Assembly (NCBI GenBank): GCA_017883065.1
Contig: JADGOG010000018.1
Location: 1 to 32,982 of the forward strand
DNA from: Acidimicrobiales bacterium
GTDB lineage: Bacteria > Actinomycetota > Acidimicrobiia > Acidimicrobiales > RAAP-2
Direction: 5' to 3'
DNA length: 32,982 nucleotides
Position numbers and translations under genes: made by a program. Under the pieces are notes generated by a model. That model was not told the origin of the DNA. It saw only the letters and a list, made by a program, of their open reading frames with translations, and ran no database searches. Below, one piece after another: positions 28,533 through 32,982 of this stretch. Position 1 is the stretch's first letter. Every line of letters starts with the position of its first letter.

Positions 28533-28556
28533 TATCTCAAGAATGAGATATTCTCA
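28533..28556. promoter_or_regulatory. Operator with three alternating TCTCA/TGAGA half-sites
   Basis: TATCTCA (28533-28539) and TGAGATA (28544-28550) form a perfect inverted repeat around AGAA; TGAGA (28544-28548) and TCTCA (28552-28556) form a second one around TAT. The likely clpP -10 TATTCT (28549-28554) and a likely leftward -10 TACCAT (28534-28529) overlap it; TTCAAT (28525-28530) with an 18-bp spacer may be the clpP -35. A regulator bound here would block both promoters. Confidence 0.6.
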
Positions 28557-28607
28557 CCGGAGAGCCGGAGCGGACCATCCGCACCGGCCGTACCGGGGAG
28601 GTGCCCG

Positions 28608-29240
28608 ATGGCCCTGCAGCAGTCTCTCATTCCGACGGTCCTGGAGGAGTCGAGCAGGGGGGAGCGGGCCTTCGACATCTTCTCACTCCTGCTTCGCGAG
28701 CGAATCGTCTTCCTGGGGCAGGAAGTGGACGACCAGATCGCCAACCTGATCATCTCGCAGATGCTCTACCTCGAAGCCCAGGACCCCGAGAAGGACATCG
28801 CCCTCTACATCAATTCGCCTGGCGGCATGGCCTATGCCGGAATGGCCATCTACGACGTGATCCAGCACGTTCGGCCCGACGTGTCGACCATCTGCGTGGG
28901 CATGGGGATGTCGGCGGCGGCCATGGTGCTCGCCGGAGGTGCACCCGGCAAGCGGCTGGCACTGCCCAACGCCCGCATCATGATCCACCAGGGCAGTGCC
29001 GGGACCCGGGGTGCCCCCAGTGACATGGAGATCCAGCTCCGGGAGGTCCTGGCCATCACCCACCGGATGGCCGAGATCATCGCCCACCACAGCGGGAGGT
29101 CGGTCGACCAGGTGGCCACCGACATCGACCGCGACTACTTCATGACGCCCGAGGAAGCGGTGGAGTACGGGTTGATCGACGGGATCGTCGCCCCCCAGCG
29201 GGGGCTCGGTGCCGCCCCGCTGGTGTCCGCCGCCGGGTGA
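28608..29240 (+). CDS. clpP: ATP-dependent Clp protease proteolytic subunit
   Basis: The 210-residue product is a ClpP with an intact triad: Ser102 in [11 protein letters not shown], His127 in [11 protein letters not shown], and Asp176 in [18 protein letters not shown]. It degrades unfolded or tagged proteins with ClpX or ClpC; no such ATPase is in the window. The oligomerising block [19 protein letters not shown] is normal. The nucleophile motif reads GMGMSAA instead of GQAASMG, a variant spacing that keeps Ser in place. GGGGAGG is 5-7 nt before the ATG at 28608. It is read away from the dead-ClpP/xre pair and shares an operator with it. A hairpin follows at 29247-29270. Confidence 0.95.
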   Translation: MALQQSLIPTVLEESSRGERAFDIFSLLLRERIVFLGQEVDDQIANLIISQMLYLEAQDPEKDIALYINSPGGMAYAGMAIYDVIQHVRPDVSTICVGMGMSAAAMVLAGGAPGKRLALPNARIMIHQGSAGTRGAPSDMEIQLREVLAITHRMAEIIAHHSGRSVDQVATDIDRDYFMTPEEAVEYGLIDGIVAPQRGLGAAPLVSAAG

Positions 29241-29246
29241 TCGCCC

Positions 29247-29270
29247 GCAGAGTGGGGCTCTCCGCTCTGC
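29247..29270 (+). terminator. Hairpin after clpP
   Basis: GCAGAGTGGG (29247-29256) pairs with TCCGCTCTGC (29261-29270) with two wobble pairs around a 4-nt loop GCTC, giving a 10-bp stem. No T-run follows. It starts 7 nt after the clpP stop codon. Confidence 0.55.
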
Positions 29271-29273
29271 GTG

Positions 29274-29279
29274 TACAAT
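29274..29279 (+). promoter_or_regulatory. Possible -10 box of gltB
   Basis: TACAAT at 29274-29279 is a good -10 match, placed directly after the clpP hairpin. It would give a leader of about 60 nt to the gltB ATG at 29348, which has TTGGAG as a Shine-Dalgarno sequence. No -35 box is obvious. Confidence 0.4.
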
Positions 29280-29347
29280 CTTCCGACCGCGCATGGGCCA
29301 ACGTCGTCCCGGGCGAGTAGATCCACTTACCTCGTTGGAGCGACTTG

Positions 29348-32982
<3,635 letters not shown>

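Overview
The window is about 33 kb of very GC-rich DNA, densely packed with chromosomal genes on both strands. I see no phage, insertion sequence, CRISPR array, tRNA or rRNA. The order gcvH - FHA protein (GarA-like) - MerR protein (FtsR-like) - DUF151 nuclease is a known actinobacterial signature. With fused-type KorAB, a DhnA-type class I aldolase and many leaderless promoters, it points to the Actinobacteriota. A deep lineage such as the Acidimicrobiia is my inference, not something the sequence proves.

Layout. 1-6.3 kb, rightward: the end of an Arg/Gly-rich TPR protein, class I fructose-bisphosphate aldolase, 2-oxoglutarate:ferredoxin oxidoreductase korA-korB, and a DUF1697 protein. 6.3-11 kb, leftward: a lipoprotein with seven Cys-pair repeats, a DUF1015 protein, an anchored SGNH hydrolase and an MFS transporter. 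11-17.9 kb, rightward: a PgsA-like phosphatidyltransferase, an 828-aa nucleotidyltransferase fused to a degenerate phosphomannomutase, gcvH, garA-like, ftsR-like, DUF151 nuclease and a DUF4232 lipoprotein. 17.9-21.2 kb: a divergent pair, a YhdH/AcuI-type reductase (left) and an S9 peptidase (right). 21.4-24 kb: a GT87-like membrane protein (right), overlapped tail-to-tail by a small membrane protein gene (left), then a DUF4267-like protein (left). 24.0-24.3 kb: a gene-free stretch with a candidate structured small RNA. 24.3-27.5 kb, leftward: thiamine thiazole operon thiO-thiS-thiG-thiD. 27.6-29.2 kb: a catalytically dead ClpP paralogue and an XRE regulator (left), divergent from an intact clpP (right), with a palindromic operator between them. 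29.3 kb to the end: gltB, cut by the window edge.

How the genes work together. KorAB and FBP aldolase belong to central carbon flow. GarA homologues in mycobacteria control 2-oxoglutarate enzymes, including KOR and glutamate metabolism; here garA, kor and gltB all lie within 30 kb. The thi operon makes the thiazole half of thiamine diphosphate, a cofactor of KorB.

The signals most worth a second look are: the dead-ClpP/XRE/ClpP locus and its operator; the candidate small RNA near 24.2 kb; eleven genes with a TANNNT -10 box 5-9 nt before the start codon (including thiO, which leaves no room for a TPP riboswitch); the pseudo-phosphomannomutase fusion; and the back-to-back overlapping promoters at 18.97 kb.
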